DNA from: CAZLKN01 sp964560135 | GTDB lineage: Bacteria; Actinomycetota; JAICYB01 | NCBI GenBank assembly: GCA_964560135.1 | Contig: CAZLKN010000002.1 | Location: 61,552-125,551, forward strand | DNA: 64,000 nt | Reading direction: 5' to 3' | Part shown: piece after piece, positions 15,152 to 23,362 of the stretch | Position numbering within the stretch: the first letter of the stretch is position 1 | Layout of the letters: each line of letters begins with the position of its first letter | Made by a program: the position numbers and the translations under genes | Notes under the pieces: generated by a model | Told to the model about the DNA's origin: nothing | What the model saw: the letters and a program-made list of their open reading frames with translations, nothing else | Database searches by the model: none

Positions 15152-15296
15152 TTCTCTCCGCCCCACGGTCGGGTCCGGGCATATCGGCTGCTCCAGTTTT
15201 AGGAACCACGACCGCCGGGAAAAGAACGGATAACGTTCATACCGGCCGGCGGGGAGTGAGCATCCCGTAACCTCACCAGCCCCTCGCTCGCTAGTA

Positions 15297-15400
15297 CAGA
15301 TGAACTAGTTCGCCCGGTGGAGCACTCCGGGCGGGACGCAAGGAACGGAGCATGTGTGCGTATGAGGTGTAAGAGACGCAGCCGAACCCGACCAGGGGGA
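15297..15400 (+). promoter_or_regulatory. structured 5' leader of the surface-protein gene, possible riboswitch
   Basis: The leader before the surface-protein gene holds a perfect 7-bp hairpin CGCCCGG/CCGGGCG (15311-15317 with 15327-15333), followed directly by GGACGCAAGG and, 30 nt on, by GCAGCCGAACCCG. The hairpin-GGACGCAA order and the AGCCG near the end recall the cyclic-di-GMP-I (GEMM) riboswitch, but several expected conserved positions are missing to my eye. I regard it as a structured leader with unproven identity. Confidence 0.3.
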
Positions 15401-15406
15401 ACCAAC

Positions 15407-17161
15407 ATGAAGGCATCGCATCGCCCCACCCATCAAACTCGCGTCGGCGTGGTCGCCACGATCCTCGCGGTGGTCGGTCTCCTCTTCTACCCCGCACCAG
15501 CGGGGGCCCAGGAGGCCGTCGACTGGTCCGTCGCCGACTTCTCTGCGGCGGCGACGGGTACGGTCGCCCACGCGGACGCCCTTCAGAGCGGTGACATCCG
15601 CGTCGAGAACGTGGACGTCGCCTTCTCCGGGGCGACGGTCGACTCCCAGGGCCTGCCGGATCGCCGCCTGAATGAGATGCAGCGTGAATACCAGCCGAGC
15701 CTGCCCTCCGATTTCTCCTACGCCCGCGGCTCGGGGCTGGAGATCGGACTGGTCCAGGCCCCCGACGCCGAGGCGCAGGCGATCGTCGCCGGTAAGGCCG
15801 AGGCCGCGGGACCCTCCAACCCCGGCCCGAATACCGAGGAGGTCGGCCCGGCTGACGTCGACCCCGCCGCCTACGCGGCGCTCCTCCGCGGCGAAGCCCT
15901 GGCCCGGTGGAATGAAGACTTCTGCCTCCTGGGCGACGACATCAGCCGAGGCCTCGGGCACGCTGCGGACGTCCAGCTCGTGGACGCCGGCGGCGACGAG
16001 AACGAGGACGGCTTCGATGAGCCTCTGCTCTCCTTGACCGCTCCCGAGCCCGAGCGGGCCGTTTCCCAGTCCGTCTCCCGCACCTTCCTCATGCCCCAGG
16101 ACGGCGCACCGAATTTCGGCCTGGCTGCGGAGAACCGGCAGACGATCGCTCCGGTGACCCTCTTCAAGGGCAGCGCCAACGAGACCACCATCGAGTTCCT
16201 CGGTGAGTGGGTCTTGCGCGCGGAGGCCACCGGCCTCACCGGGGGCGCGACGGTCCACTACGGCCCTGGTGAAGTGTCCCCGGAGACCCCGATCCTGCAA
16301 CTGATCGACGACGCGGGCGAGGTCACCCGCATCATCACGACCCAGGACCTCGTCGGCGACGAGGGCCTCGTGATCGAGATCCCCGGCGTCGCGGAACTCG
16401 CCATCGGTGAAGATCCGCGGGCCATCGGCGGGGACGCCGAGAGCGAGCCCACGGTCGACCCCGCCGGCACCTTCGCCTCCGCCGCCGTGGATGTCGTGCG
16501 GATCAAGCTCCTCGAGCAGGTCGACGACGTCACCGGAGAGGTGACACAGCGTGCCGCCGACATCCGGGTGGGCCACATGGAGGTCGACACCCAGGTGCCT
16601 GCCGGTGGTATCGGCTGCGAGATCCCGGTCGACAAGTCCGCCAATCCCACGTCGGTGAGCGTCGGGGAAACCTTCGTGACGCCCATCACCGTCAACAACC
16701 CCTTCGACTGCGAGCTGACCCAGGTCCGCGTCGAGGATTCGATCACCACCTCGCAGGGCGCCACCTTCACGATCGTGGGCTCCGATCCCACCGCCGACTC
16801 GGCGACGCCGGGCGACAACCTGACGTCGGCCACGGTGGTGTGGAACGACATCGGCCCGATCGCGCCGGGTGAGAGCGCCACGGTCACGGTGACCATCGAG
16901 GCGCAGTCCGCCGGTGTCATCGAGGACATCGCGACGGCGACCGCGACCCTCGCGAACTGCTCCGGTGAGGGGCTGGCTTCCGCTGTCGCCGGTGCGGGGA
17001 TCGCCGGAGTTTCCCCGGTCGTCCAGGTGGCCGTTGCCGCCGTGCTCGGCGAGGAGCTCCCGCGGACGGGGCCCGGTGCCGCCGTGGCCACGCTCGGTGG
17101 GCTCTTCCTGCTCAGCCTGGCCGGCGCGGGAAGCCTGATCGCGCGGAGGTTCGGATCCTAG
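15407..17161 (+). CDS. LPxTG-type surface protein with DUF11 repeat domain
   Basis: A 584-residue secreted protein. Residues 1-34 are a Sec signal peptide ending in PAPAGA. The middle part (35-400) is acidic and unrecognised. Residues about 405-520 form a DUF11-type beta-sandwich (VDKSANPTSVSVGETF, then IAPGESATVTVTIEA). The C-terminus has the full sorting signal: LPRTG, a hydrophobic segment (AAVATLGGLFLLSLAG) and the basic tail ARRFGS, so it should be attached to the cell wall by a sortase. No sortase gene lies in the window. ATG 15407 is set by GGGGG 8 nt upstream. A strong terminator follows the stop. Confidence 0.85.
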   Translation: MKASHRPTHQTRVGVVATILAVVGLLFYPAPAGAQEAVDWSVADFSAAATGTVAHADALQSGDIRVENVDVAFSGATVDSQGLPDRRLNEMQREYQPSLPSDFSYARGSGLEIGLVQAPDAEAQAIVAGKAEAAGPSNPGPNTEEVGPADVDPAAYAALLRGEALARWNEDFCLLGDDISRGLGHAADVQLVDAGGDENEDGFDEPLLSLTAPEPERAVSQSVSRTFLMPQDGAPNFGLAAENRQTIAPVTLFKGSANETTIEFLGEWVLRAEATGLTGGATVHYGPGEVSPETPILQLIDDAGEVTRIITTQDLVGDEGLVIEIPGVAELAIGEDPRAIGGDAESEPTVDPAGTFASAAVDVVRIKLLEQVDDVTGEVTQRAADIRVGHMEVDTQVPAGGIGCEIPVDKSANPTSVSVGETFVTPITVNNPFDCELTQVRVEDSITTSQGATFTIVGSDPTADSATPGDNLTSATVVWNDIGPIAPGESATVTVTIEAQSAGVIEDIATATATLANCSGEGLASAVAGAGIAGVSPVVQVAVAAVLGEELPRTGPGAAVATLGGLFLLSLAGAGSLIARRFGS

Positions 17162-17196
17162 ACTGACCACGTACCGAGAATTACCTTCGAGGTAGA

Positions 17197-17230
17197 AGGT
17201 CCCGGGCGCCAAACGCCCGGGACCTTTCTC
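17197..17230 (+). terminator. rho-independent terminator
   Basis: A perfect 12-bp stem AGGTCCCGGGCG/CGCCCGGGACCT with loop CCAAA is followed by TTCTC. It lies 36 nt after the surface-protein stop and is the strongest intrinsic terminator in the window. Confidence 0.85.
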
Positions 17231-17274
17231 GTGTCCACGGCAGGAGATGCCGGCCCGAGAGCGTATCCCTGTAG

Positions 17275-18345
17275 GTGGTGAGGGGAAGAGTCCGTTCGCT
17301 GAGGGTCGGTTGCGCAGCGTTGCTCTGCGTCTTCGCCGCCTGTGGTCTGCAGGAGTCACCGACCGACCAGACGTCCCGCGGGATAGCACCCGAGCTGCTC
17401 CGCGACATCGATCCGTCCCTGGCTCCCACGGGCGGGCGTCTGGCTGTATCCGAGGCCCCGCCGGAGCTTCCGGCGGAGGGTCTTGCGGAGCCTCCACGCC
17501 CACCGGCCGATGGGCGACACGCACTGCTCATCGGCATCGACAACGCCCGCGGGGCTCCCCAGCTGCGTGGCGCGGTCAACGACGCCCGCACCACGCACGA
17601 GGCGCTGCTCGCCTACGGATTCCCCCGAGACCAGGTCCGCACCCTGGCCGACGGCCAGGCCGGCCGGGACGACATCCTCTCCGCGATCCGCGAACTCGCG
17701 GCCGCGGTCCCCGACGACGGCACGGCGGTGTTCGCGTTCGCCGGACACACCCGGGTGATCCGGGGGCAGAACCACATCGTGGCCGCCGACGGGCGCACCA
17801 TCTCGGCCCGTGACCTCGCCGCGGCGCTCGACGCCGTCCGCTCCCCCATGTGGGTCCTGCTTCCGACCTGCTACGCGGCCGGGTTCAGCCTGCCGGGCAT
17901 CGTCGGACCCGGCCGTGTGGCGCTCTTCGCCTCCGCCGCCGACCGCCCCTCCTACGAGGCCAGCTGGTACGGGCGTTCCTTCCTCGTCCAGTACGTCGTC
18001 GCCGAGGCGATGCTCAACGGTCGCGCGTCCACGTCGGTCGAACAGGCGTTCGCCTACGCGGAGGAGGCCATCTCCGCGCGCTACCCGGGACGGGTGCCGC
18101 TGATGGACGATGGGTTCGATGGCGAGTTCGTCCTCGGGAACCCGATCCCGGCCGACCGCGATCGCGCGCGTGAGAACCCACCGGAGGACGGAGATCGGAC
18201 GGCAGCCACCCCACGACCCGCTCCCCCCGCGAAGCGAGAACCTCCACGCGAACAGTCCTCCAAACCGCCGTCGTCCTCCGGAGGCTCGGCCCAGGTGTGC
18301 ACCGGATCCGTCAGGATGGGCCGCTGCTCCCGCGAGGGCGGCTGA
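17275..18345 (+). CDS. caspase-like (C14-type) lipoprotein
   Basis: The 356-residue protein starts with a basic segment and a short hydrophobic stretch ending in FAAC (Cys23), a possible lipobox, so it is probably a membrane-anchored lipoprotein. From about residue 80 it shows a caspase-like fold: HALLIGIDN, AVNDARTTHEALL, then FAFAGHTR with His158 and LLPTCYAAGF with Cys199, the likely catalytic dyad. The residue before the Cys is Thr instead of the usual Asp. The C-terminus (270-356) is Pro/Arg-rich and ends with two Cys. Substrate is unknown. GTG 17275 or 17278 may be the start; the ribosome-binding site is weak. Confidence 0.75.
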   Translation: MVRGRVRSLRVGCAALLCVFAACGLQESPTDQTSRGIAPELLRDIDPSLAPTGGRLAVSEAPPELPAEGLAEPPRPPADGRHALLIGIDNARGAPQLRGAVNDARTTHEALLAYGFPRDQVRTLADGQAGRDDILSAIRELAAAVPDDGTAVFAFAGHTRVIRGQNHIVAADGRTISARDLAAALDAVRSPMWVLLPTCYAAGFSLPGIVGPGRVALFASAADRPSYEASWYGRSFLVQYVVAEAMLNGRASTSVEQAFAYAEEAISARYPGRVPLMDDGFDGEFVLGNPIPADRDRARENPPEDGDRTAATPRPAPPAKREPPREQSSKPPSSSGGSAQVCTGSVRMGRCSREGG

Positions 18346-18350
18346 GGCCG

Positions 18351-18470
18351 CTACCAGAGCGACCAGACGACGAGCGCCAGGATCGTGACCGCCCCCGCGG
18401 CCACGTAGAGGACGTCACCACGGCGGGTCATCCGGGCACGGCGGATCCGGTTGTAGGGATTGAAGCCCAC
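18351..18470 (-). CDS. 39-residue single-pass membrane protein
   Basis: This very short frame reads MGFNPYNRIRRARMTRRGDV and then one membrane segment (LYVAAGAVTILALVVWSLW). A basic N-terminus followed by a hydrophobic helix at the very end gives a tail-anchored layout with the N-terminus inside. The start is GTG 18470; a stop codon lies 12 nt upstream in frame, so no longer form is possible. Similar FNPY-basic-TM mini-proteins occur in actinobacteria, from memory. It is convergent with the caspase-like gene, 5 nt apart. Function is unknown. Confidence 0.55.
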   Translation of the reverse strand: MGFNPYNRIRRARMTRRGDVLYVAAGAVTILALVVWSLW

Positions 18471-18590
18471 ACGGGGAGTCTATCCGGGTGCGTGTCGCTG
18501 GGTGGCGCTACCCTGGAACAGAGTTACACGGATGTGGTTTCCCCGCCGGCCGGGTCGGGCCCCTTCCCCTCCGACCCGGTCGGCCCCTTC

Positions 18591-18872
18591 CTACGCGCAG
18601 TCGCGGCAGAGGGTCTTCCGCTTGTCCGCGAGCTGTGAGCGGTGCTTGAGAAGGAAGCACCCGCGACAGGTGAACTCGGTGGGCTGAGGGGGCACGACCT
18701 TGACCGTGAGGGACTCGGCGCGGCCTTCGCGCTCGTCCATCGCCTCCAGCAGCGCCTCCTCGTCGTCGTCGTCGTCCGAAGCCGCTCGGCGGTCTTTGCG
18801 CTGGAGCAGCTCCTCGAGGCTGGTCTCGACGCCACCTTCCTCGGTGCTATTGGTCTCTTCCTCTTCAGCCAC
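18591..18872 (-). CDS. DUF4193 family protein
   Basis: A 93-residue acidic protein with the DUF4193 layout: an N-terminal acidic stretch (SLEELLQRKDRR, DDDDDEEALLEAMDERE), a short strand (SLTVKVVPPQPTEF), and a C-terminal zinc-ribbon-like CRGCFLLKHRSQLAD...CRDCA. The family is found in actinobacteria; its function is unknown to me. GTG 18872 is preferred because GGGAGAGG stands just upstream; a longer version from ATG 18914 would cross that site. The gene is on the strand opposite to the caspase-like gene. Confidence 0.85.
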   Translation of the reverse strand: MAEEEETNSTEEGGVETSLEELLQRKDRRAASDDDDDEEALLEAMDEREGRAESLTVKVVPPQPTEFTCRGCFLLKHRSQLADKRKTLCRDCA

Positions 18873-18989
18873 CGTTGTTCCTCTCCCTTCGAAAGAACGG
18901 CGCAACGGTACCACAGGGGGTCAAACGCGTCCCGGAGCCGGTAGGTTCCCGTCGGGTGGTGAACCGAGCAGCCCGCTCCGGACTTCCCG

Positions 18990-21557
18990 CTAGTTCCCCA
19001 CGATCTCGAAGCGAGAACCCTCCACGGGGTCCTTCGTCACCCGGACCTGGGTGCCGAAGGCGTCCTTCAGCTCGTCGAGATGGGTGATGATCAGGACCTT
19101 CCGGAACTCCGTCCGGGCCAGGTTGATCGCTTCCACGAGCCGCTCGCGTCCCTCGGGGTCCTGGGTACCGAACCCCTCGTCGATCACAAGCGTCTCCAGC
19201 CTGGCCCCCGCACGGCGGACGAGCAGCTTGGACAGTCCCATCCGGATGGCGAAGGCCACCCGGAAGGCCTCCCCGCCGGAGAACATCTGGTAATCGCGGA
19301 CCCCGCCGTCGTGGTGGACCAGCACGTCGAAGGTCTCCCGGACCTTCCCCGCCTTGGTGGGCCTGGAGAGGGCGAAGGCCAGGCTCATCTCGTAGTCGCT
19401 GAGCCGGCCGAGGATCGCGTTGGCTTCGGCGGTGAGCTCTGGCAGCGCGTTGTCGATGATCCGGTCGGGGATCCCGCCCCGCCCGAAGGCCTGTACGAGG
19501 CGCTGGTAGCGACGGTGCTCGTCGGCGGTCGCCCGCTCACGGTCCCGAACGCCGTCGAGCGCCTCCACATCGCCGGCCAGCGTCTCCCGCCGCTCGGACA
19601 GCCGTGCGACCTCCCGTCCACGGGCATCCGCCGTCCGCCGCGCTTCCTCGAGGTCCCCGGCCGCCGCCTGATGGCGTGCGCGGATCGCATCGGCGTCCGC
19701 GAGCGACGCCTCCAGCTCCACCAGTGCGCGTCGCCGCTCCTCGAGTACCTCCGCACCGGTTTCGGCACGGCCCCGTAGGGCCTCATGCTCCTCCAGCAGC
19801 CGGGTCCGTCGCTGCTCGGCCTCCGCCAGCCGGCCCTGGAGGCGTTCGTACGGCCTCAGCTCCTCCAGCCGCTGCCTGATCCGGGCGTGGGCCTGGGGGT
19901 CGTAACCAACGCCGGCGGCTTCCTCGTCCAGTTCGACCAGGACCTTGCGCGCTTCGGCTGCCACGGCACCATCGGCCAGCAGCCGTTCGTGGGCCTTCGC
20001 ATCCTTCCGCAGTTGGGTCGCCTCCGAGCGGATGTCCGGAAGCCGTTGCAACCGGGTGTGCAGCGCGGACCGCTGTCCCTCGAGCGCGCGGACCTCCTCT
20101 GCGGATCGCTTGAGGCGCTTTTCCTCTTCGGCGAGGCGGCGGCCTTCCTTGCGGACGGCCTCCTGCTCGGTGGTGGCGGCCTCGATCTCAGCACGGACCG
20201 CCTCGACGCCCTCCCCGACATCGCGCCGGAGCGCTGCGCGGTGGGCCTCGTCGAGCGGACCACCGCACAGCGGACACTCCCCTCCCCCGGCGGCGAGCAG
20301 ATCGAGCTTCTCGGTGAGTTCGGTCCCCTGCCGCTCCCGGTCGACGAGCAGTTGGCGCAGTCGCGCATCCTCCTCGCGCAGCCCGGTGAGCTGGGCCTGG
20401 ATCTGCTCGATGGCCGCGGCGAGATCACCGAGGGACGCGAGCTTGGCCTCCACGTCGGCCAGGGTCTTCTCGTCGCCTGCCAGCTCCTCCGCTTCACGCT
20501 CGAGGATCTGCGCCCGTTCCAGGTGCCGCGCGATCACCTCGCGGATGGCGCGCTCCTCGGCCTCGATGCGGGCCTCCGCCTCGGTCCTGCGGCGCTCGAT
20601 CTCGGCTGCGGCGGTCGCGGCCGCCTGCGCGCGCGTCTCGGCCGCGCGAAGCTCCTCCGCTTCCCGGAGCCCTTCGGTGACCTCCTCCGTCCGGGCCAGG
20701 AGCGCATCGAGTTCGACGAGTTCCCGGTGCTGGCTGTCCAGGGTCCGGCGATCGGCCTCCACGCGGTCGCCGAGCTCCGTCAGGGCCTGTCGTTCCCGCC
20801 CGACGAGGGCCTCCTGGCGCTCCAGGCCCGCCATCTCGCGCGCCGCGGCCTCAGTCACGCCCTCGGCCTCGGCCACGCACGCTTCGGCGTCCCGGTGCGC
20901 GGCGGTGGCGGCCTCCAACGCCTCGGCGACCTCCGCCAGCTCGGTGACCCGGGGAGCCAGATCCTCGGCCCGCTTCGCGAGCTCGCGACGGCGTCCCTCC
21001 GCGTCACGGGCGCGGGCTCGGGCGGCGTCCTCCAGGCGTTCATACACCCCGAGGTCGAGCAGGCGCGCGAAGACCTCCTTGCGGTCCTCGGGCTTCATGC
21101 GGGCCAGGAAATCGTCGGCCCGGCCCTGGAGCAGGAAGGCCGAGGCCGTGAACGTGCGGTAGTCCATCCGCAACACCGACGCGAGGTGTGCCTCCGTCTC
21201 ACGCAGGCTCTCGCCCGCGAGGCTGGTCCAGCCGTCCCCGGAGCGTACGGCGAAACGCAGATCGCCTTTGCCGGCCCGTGTTCGGCTGCGCTGCACACGG
21301 TAGACGTCGTCGCCGAGCTCGAAGGTGAGCTCCACCCGCGCCCCGTCGGAGCCGTCGCGGATCAGCCGGTCCTGGTTCTGACCCCCCTCGCAGCCCCGGG
21401 CGGCGCCGAACAGGGCCCAGGTCATCGCGTCGAGCAGGGCGGACTTGCCCTGTCCGTTCGCACCGCTGAGGCAGGCGACCTCGATCCCGGTGAGGTCCAG
21501 GGGGCCGGGGGCCGCGTAGGACAAGAAGTTCTCCATGTCGAGCTTCAAGGGGATCAT
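18990..21557 (-). CDS. sbcC: exonuclease SbcC (Rad50-like ATPase)
   Basis: The 855-residue ATPase partners SbcD in processing DNA hairpins and double-strand ends. It shows Walker A GANGQGKSALLDAMTWALFG near residue 35, long coiled coils with the zinc hook CPLCGGPLDEAH in the middle, the ABC signature FSGGEAFRVAFAIRMGLSKLL late in the protein (FSGGEAFRVAFA), and Walker B TLVIDEGFGTQD. ATG 21557 overlaps the sbcD stop by 4 nt (ATGA). The length is somewhat short for SbcC but all functional parts are present. Confidence 0.95.
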   Translation of the reverse strand: MIPLKLDMENFLSYAAPGPLDLTGIEVACLSGANGQGKSALLDAMTWALFGAARGCEGGQNQDRLIRDGSDGARVELTFELGDDVYRVQRSRTRAGKGDLRFAVRSGDGWTSLAGESLRETEAHLASVLRMDYRTFTASAFLLQGRADDFLARMKPEDRKEVFARLLDLGVYERLEDAARARARDAEGRRRELAKRAEDLAPRVTELAEVAEALEAATAAHRDAEACVAEAEGVTEAAAREMAGLERQEALVGRERQALTELGDRVEADRRTLDSQHRELVELDALLARTEEVTEGLREAEELRAAETRAQAAATAAAEIERRRTEAEARIEAEERAIREVIARHLERAQILEREAEELAGDEKTLADVEAKLASLGDLAAAIEQIQAQLTGLREEDARLRQLLVDRERQGTELTEKLDLLAAGGGECPLCGGPLDEAHRAALRRDVGEGVEAVRAEIEAATTEQEAVRKEGRRLAEEEKRLKRSAEEVRALEGQRSALHTRLQRLPDIRSEATQLRKDAKAHERLLADGAVAAEARKVLVELDEEAAGVGYDPQAHARIRQRLEELRPYERLQGRLAEAEQRRTRLLEEHEALRGRAETGAEVLEERRRALVELEASLADADAIRARHQAAAGDLEEARRTADARGREVARLSERRETLAGDVEALDGVRDRERATADEHRRYQRLVQAFGRGGIPDRIIDNALPELTAEANAILGRLSDYEMSLAFALSRPTKAGKVRETFDVLVHHDGGVRDYQMFSGGEAFRVAFAIRMGLSKLLVRRAGARLETLVIDEGFGTQDPEGRERLVEAINLARTEFRKVLIITHLDELKDAFGTQVRVTKDPVEGSRFEIVGN

Positions 21558-22855
21558 CCGGCCACCTCCTCGATCAGGGCGGCACCGAGGTGCAGGAGGT
21601 CGTCGCGGTCGTCCGACCAGTCCTCGCGGGTCTCCAGATACCGCTCCAGGGCCTCCCGCTCCCCCATGCGCTTGGCGAAGCGCGGGTCGCGGACGGGGGT
21701 TTCCCCGCGCACCTCGACCGAGAGACGGACGTCGTAGGCCTCCGGGACCGCTTCCCGCGCCGCCCGATGCGTGAGCCGGGCCCGGTCGGCGGCGTCGACT
21801 TCGGCGGTCACCTTCACGAACGCATCCTGCAGGTCGCACCCGGTCCGGCGGGCCGTCTCGACACGCTCCAGAAGCTCGGCCATGGGATCGGAGCCCGAGA
21901 CGCTCCCCACCCTGATGGTGACGAACGGACGGGCGTTCACCGCCCGGAACTCGGGCGGGGCGTCGAGCCGCCAGGCCCCGTCGTCGCCGGAGACGAGATC
22001 GAACCGGTAGAAGCCCTTCGCCTCCGCCTCACGTCGCTCGGTCCGGCCATCGCCGTCGACCTTCACGACCGATCCCTCCCCGAAGTCCACCCGCTCCAGG
22101 GATCCGGAGTAGGCGACGAAGGGGTCGTCGGACAGGACCTGCCGCCGGTGAACGTGCCCGAGCGCGTAGTACGGGAAGGGCTGCCCGGAGGTCAGCGTCG
22201 ACAGCGACACCTCGATCTCCGAGATCCCGAACAAGGCCTGCGCCGTGCTGAGCTGGGCCTGGTTGACGTGGCAGTGACCTGCGAACAGCACCGGGAGGGC
22301 AGGGTCGACGTCACGCCCGAGCACGCGGACGGTCTCCTCGAGCCGCCGGCCGATCCATGCGTCGGGATCGTCGACGCCGTCCGGGAGCTTGGCCAGCACA
22401 TGCTGGCGGGAGAAGTGCGGCAGCGCCGCGACCTGGATCTCGGGGGCGGGCGCACCCGCGGTCAGCGGGAGCCGGTACACGCCGGCCCGGTCACCGATGA
22501 CCACCCCTTCGACCTCGAGCGCGTCGTAGATGGAGAAGGGATGGGCGAGGGCTGCCATCTTCGGCAGGTCGTGGTTGCCGACCAGCAGGAAGACCCGGGC
22601 CCCCGAGCGCGCGATCCGGCGGATGCGCTGCGCGAACAGACGCTGGAGGGTGGGTGTGGGGTGCTGGTGCTTGAAGGCGTCGCCGGCGAAGACGACCAGG
22701 TGGACATCCTCGGACTCCACGCAGGCGCAGACCTCGTCGAGCCGGTCGCACACATCGTGGATGCGCTGGTTCAATCCGGTGGTGGGGTTCGCCCGGCCCC
22801 CGGACTCGACGCCGAGGTGCAGGTCTGCGAAGTGGATCACCCGGAGCGTTGCCAT
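21554..22855 (-). CDS. sbcD: exonuclease SbcD (Mre11-like phosphodiesterase)
   Basis: The 433-residue nuclease subunit of the SbcCD complex. Calcineurin-like metal motifs are complete: HFADLHLG, VFAGDAFKH, LLVGNHDLPK, LFAGHCHV and ALGHVHRRQ. It uses manganese and degrades or nicks DNA ends opened by SbcC. The C-terminal capping domain ends at residue 433. It lies upstream of sbcC on the minus strand with overlapping stop and start. The gene before it (SRPBCC) is only 9 nt away, so they may share a transcript. Confidence 0.95.
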   Translation of the reverse strand: MATLRVIHFADLHLGVESGGRANPTTGLNQRIHDVCDRLDEVCACVESEDVHLVVFAGDAFKHQHPTPTLQRLFAQRIRRIARSGARVFLLVGNHDLPKMAALAHPFSIYDALEVEGVVIGDRAGVYRLPLTAGAPAPEIQVAALPHFSRQHVLAKLPDGVDDPDAWIGRRLEETVRVLGRDVDPALPVLFAGHCHVNQAQLSTAQALFGISEIEVSLSTLTSGQPFPYYALGHVHRRQVLSDDPFVAYSGSLERVDFGEGSVVKVDGDGRTERREAEAKGFYRFDLVSGDDGAWRLDAPPEFRAVNARPFVTIRVGSVSGSDPMAELLERVETARRTGCDLQDAFVKVTAEVDAADRARLTHRAAREAVPEAYDVRLSVEVRGETPVRDPRFAKRMGEREALERYLETREDWSDDRDDLLHLGAALIEEVAG

Positions 22856-22864
22856 CGCCCCAGG

Positions 22865-23362
22865 CTAGGCGTCGGTACCGACAGCCTTCCCGTCCTCCGA
22901 CCGCGTTTGCCGCTCCTCGATCGCGGCCAGCAGGCCGCGCACCGTGGCTTCCGCGACGCGGTGCGCCACGAGCCGGTCCACGAGGTCGCCCACGCGGCCG
23001 AGTGGTGGGTCGTACCGGCCCCAGAAGACGAGTCGGGTCCGGTCGGGTCCCTTGCGGTGGAGCTCGATCAGCGCGTCCATGACCGGGAAGAGCCCCGAGA
23101 ACCCCGCCGCCTCCCAGGTGAGGGGGATGACCATGCGATCCCAGAGGCGTTCCGGCCGGCCGACCTGCATCCTGACCCGCTTGTGCAGGCGGGCCCCGGT
23201 CGTTCCCCGTCCGAACTCGGCACCCAGCTCTCCGTACACCAGCTCGCCCCGCTCACCGGCCTTCCCCGCAGCCCGGTCCAGCCAATCCTGGGGGCCGGCC
23301 AGGATGCGCTCGAGGACGTCCGGCGGGGCTTCTAGGAGGCGTTCTTCGAGGATCTCGGCCAT
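22865..23362 (-). CDS. SRPBCC-fold protein, unknown ligand
   Basis: A 165-residue protein whose strand pattern fits the SRPBCC / polyketide-cyclase-like fold: an opening helix with PPDVLERILAGP, then LHKRVRMQVG, WDRMVIPLTWEA, TRLVFWGRYDPPLG and a long C-terminal helix (LVDRLVAHRVAEATVRGLLAAI). Proteins of this fold bind hydrophobic ligands in a deep cavity; the ligand here cannot be predicted. Its start overlaps the end of the upstream GNAT gene by 31 nt, which indicates translational coupling. Assignment is by fold pattern and is moderately secure. Confidence 0.6.
   Translation of the reverse strand: MAEILEERLLEAPPDVLERILAGPQDWLDRAAGKAGERGELVYGELGAEFGRGTTGARLHKRVRMQVGRPERLWDRMVIPLTWEAAGFSGLFPVMDALIELHRKGPDRTRLVFWGRYDPPLGRVGDLVDRLVAHRVAEATVRGLLAAIEERQTRSEDGKAVGTDA

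Noticed and set aside
18471..18590. Extra small genes or RNA between the mini-protein and DUF4193
   Set aside because: I saw no start with a ribosome-binding site, no terminator-like hairpin and no conserved RNA pattern.
19785..21737. A plus-strand open frame opposite sbcC
   Set aside because: It is antisense to sbcC, whose ATPase and zinc-hook motifs are complete.
23332..23362. 31-nt overlap between the GNAT and SRPBCC genes as a frameshift of one gene
   Set aside because: Both products have complete fold patterns of different families, so overlapping separate genes are more likely.
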